Shown: positions 6,009 through 6,625 of the stretch, in pieces
How the letters are laid out: each line of letters opens with the position of its first letter
Position numbering within the stretch: the first letter of the stretch is position 1
Origin: Chloroflexota bacterium
GTDB taxonomy: Bacteria; Chloroflexota; Dehalococcoidia; Lucifugimonadales; Lucifugimonadaceae
Direction: 5' to 3'
DNA: 6,625 bases
Assembly: GCA_029262715.1 (NCBI GenBank)
Contig: JAJCYX010000421.1
Span: 1 to 6,625 of the forward strand
Notes under the pieces: generated by a model
The model's database searches: none
Seen by the model: only the letters and a program-made list of their open reading frames with translations
Told to the model about the DNA's origin: nothing
Translations under genes and position numbers: made by a program

Positions 6009-6024
6009 GAGCCGCTGCCGGCTC
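6009..6024. other. Perfect 6-bp hairpin between coxD and ctaG
   Basis: GAGCCG (6009-6014) pairs with CGGCTC (6019-6024) over a CTGC loop. No T run follows on the + strand, so intrinsic termination of the cox transcript here is not supported. On the - strand a short T-rich stretch (GTTTCTTC) follows, but no - strand gene lies to the right within the window. It may be an mRNA processing or stability structure. Confidence 0.3.
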
Positions 6025-6040
6025 AACCAGACGTAGAATC

Positions 6041-6072
6041 GCTGTAGCGCTCTGCATATGCAGCGCTGAAGC
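6041..6072 (+). promoter_or_regulatory. Imperfect hairpin just upstream of ctaG
   Basis: Bases 6041-6051 pair with 6062-6072. Nine of eleven positions are Watson-Crick pairs, one is a G-T wobble and one a G-A mismatch, and six consecutive pairs (AGCGCT with AGCGCT) close the loop. The 10-base loop contains GCATATGC, itself palindromic. The hairpin ends one base before the GGAG (6074-6077) that may be the ctaG ribosome binding site, so it could modulate ctaG translation or mark a processing point. No T run follows, so it is not a standard terminator. Confidence 0.4.
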
Positions 6073-6089
6073 CGGAGTGCCACCCGCAG

Positions 6090-6625
6090 ATGCCTGATTC
6101 CCAGTCCGCACTGAACGACTCGGAGGTTGCGCGTTCGTTTGGCGACCTCATCAGCCGTTGGGACATCGGTGATCCGTTCTCGATCCTCGTTCTTATCGCT
6201 GCATCCGTCTACATATTCGGCCTGATGCGGCTTGCGTCCAGATCTCACATCTCGCTGCTCAATTCGAAACGTGTCTACGCGGGTTTAGCCGGATTCGCCG
6301 CGCTGTACGTAGCGCTAGCAGGGCCTTTCGACGCATTCGCTGGCGAAGCGTTCTGGGTCCACATGATCCAGCACCTCATAATCTCGCTGGTCGGAGCGCC
6401 GTTGCTCCTGCTGGCCAGCCCAATGCCCGCCTACCTGTGGGCGATGCCACAGACCGTTCGGCAGGGCGCGGGCGAGCTACTGAGAGAGGATGCGCTTGTA
6501 AAACGGGGACTGAGGTGGCTGATAGACCCTCGCATCACCGTGCCGCTGTTCATTGGCACCCTGTACGCGTGGCACGCTCCAGCCCTGTTCTCGGCAGCAC
6601 TCAACAATGTGTATGTCCACTACCT
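6090..6625 (+). CDS. ctaG: CtaG-type cytochrome c oxidase assembly factor, 3' end cut by the window edge
   Basis: From the ATG at 6090 the frame stays open for 178 codons to the window end. After a polar N-terminus (1-28) there are hydrophobic segments at about 30-47, 62-79, 89-109 and 149-165. The segment HMIQHLIISLVGAPLLLLAS (91-110) and the later WHAPALFSAAL (161-171) with VYVHY are hallmarks of the caa3_CtaG family (Bacillus CtaG), membrane proteins needed for assembly of active caa3 oxidase. The family is distinct from the copper chaperone Cox11, which is also sometimes called CtaG. Its conserved His residues (91, 95, 162, 177) have been suggested to bind metal. The frame is closed upstream by a TAG at 6045-6047 and 6090 is the first ATG, GTG or TTG in it. 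GGAG at 6074-6077 lies 12 bases upstream. Placement after the oxidase subunits supports the call. The C-terminal part is missing only because the window ends. Confidence 0.88.
   Translation, partial: MPDSQSALNDSEVARSFGDLISRWDIGDPFSILVLIAASVYIFGLMRLASRSHISLLNSKRVYAGLAGFAALYVALAGPFDAFAGEAFWVHMIQHLIISLVGAPLLLLASPMPAYLWAMPQTVRQGAGELLREDALVKRGLRWLIDPRITVPLFIGTLYAWHAPALFSAALNNVYVHY

Larger units (their letters stand above)
5882..6089. other. 208-base spacer between coxD and ctaG
   Basis: No gene is supported here on either strand. Two hairpins (6009-6024 and 6041-6072) and a short tandem heptamer GGCGTTC (5890-5903, followed by GGC) are the only structure seen. The length suggests that ctaG may have its own promoter or that the transcript is processed here, but I could not identify convincing -35/-10 boxes. 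Confidence 0.45.

Noticed and set aside
5911..6248. Two - strand open frames in the coxD-ctaG spacer and the ctaG start
   Set aside because: They overlap the ctaG coding region, have no domain resemblance and show Arg/Ala-rich composition typical of shadow frames.

Overview
The window looks like a chromosomal segment of an aerobic bacterium. It holds most of an A-type (aa3/caa3-like) cytochrome c oxidase operon on the + strand and two housekeeping genes on the - strand. Base composition is moderate, with no sign of foreign codon use between genes. The subunit II fused to c-type cytochromes, the subunit I with a C-terminal membrane extension, a separate small subunit IV and a CtaG-type (caa3_CtaG) assembly factor would fit Chloroflexota (for example marine SAR202/Dehalococcoidia relatives) or another deep Gram-positive-like lineage. 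That placement is inference from gene style, not from a marker gene.

Layout. On the - strand the left edge carries the first 30 codons of moaA (molybdenum cofactor biosynthesis), probably starting at TTG and running out of the window. Positions 92-469 hold no convincing gene. They contain a hairpin-rich stretch (183-213) and a roughly 94-bp palindromic repeat-like element (264-357). rdgB (non-canonical purine NTP pyrophosphatase) follows on the - strand at 470-1102. A 211-bp divergent spacer (1103-1313) then separates it from the + strand oxidase genes: coxB (subunit II with two cytochrome c domains), coxA (subunit I, GTG start), coxC (subunit III, TTG start), coxD (subunit IV), and, after a 208-bp spacer with two hairpins, ctaG, which is cut by the right edge.

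How it works together. CoxB is predicted to be a lipoprotein that takes electrons on its own two covalent hemes c and passes them to CuA. CoxA then delivers them through heme a to the heme a3/CuB centre, where oxygen is reduced and protons are pumped. CoxC and CoxD are accessory membrane subunits, and CtaG is an assembly factor. All redox ligands expected for a working A1-type enzyme are visible. Points worth a second look are the diheme subunit II with an insertion in its first cytochrome domain, the subunit I extension, a His-to-Gln change at the expected Mg site, the repeat element, and the hairpin just before ctaG. I did not find a wholly new system here.
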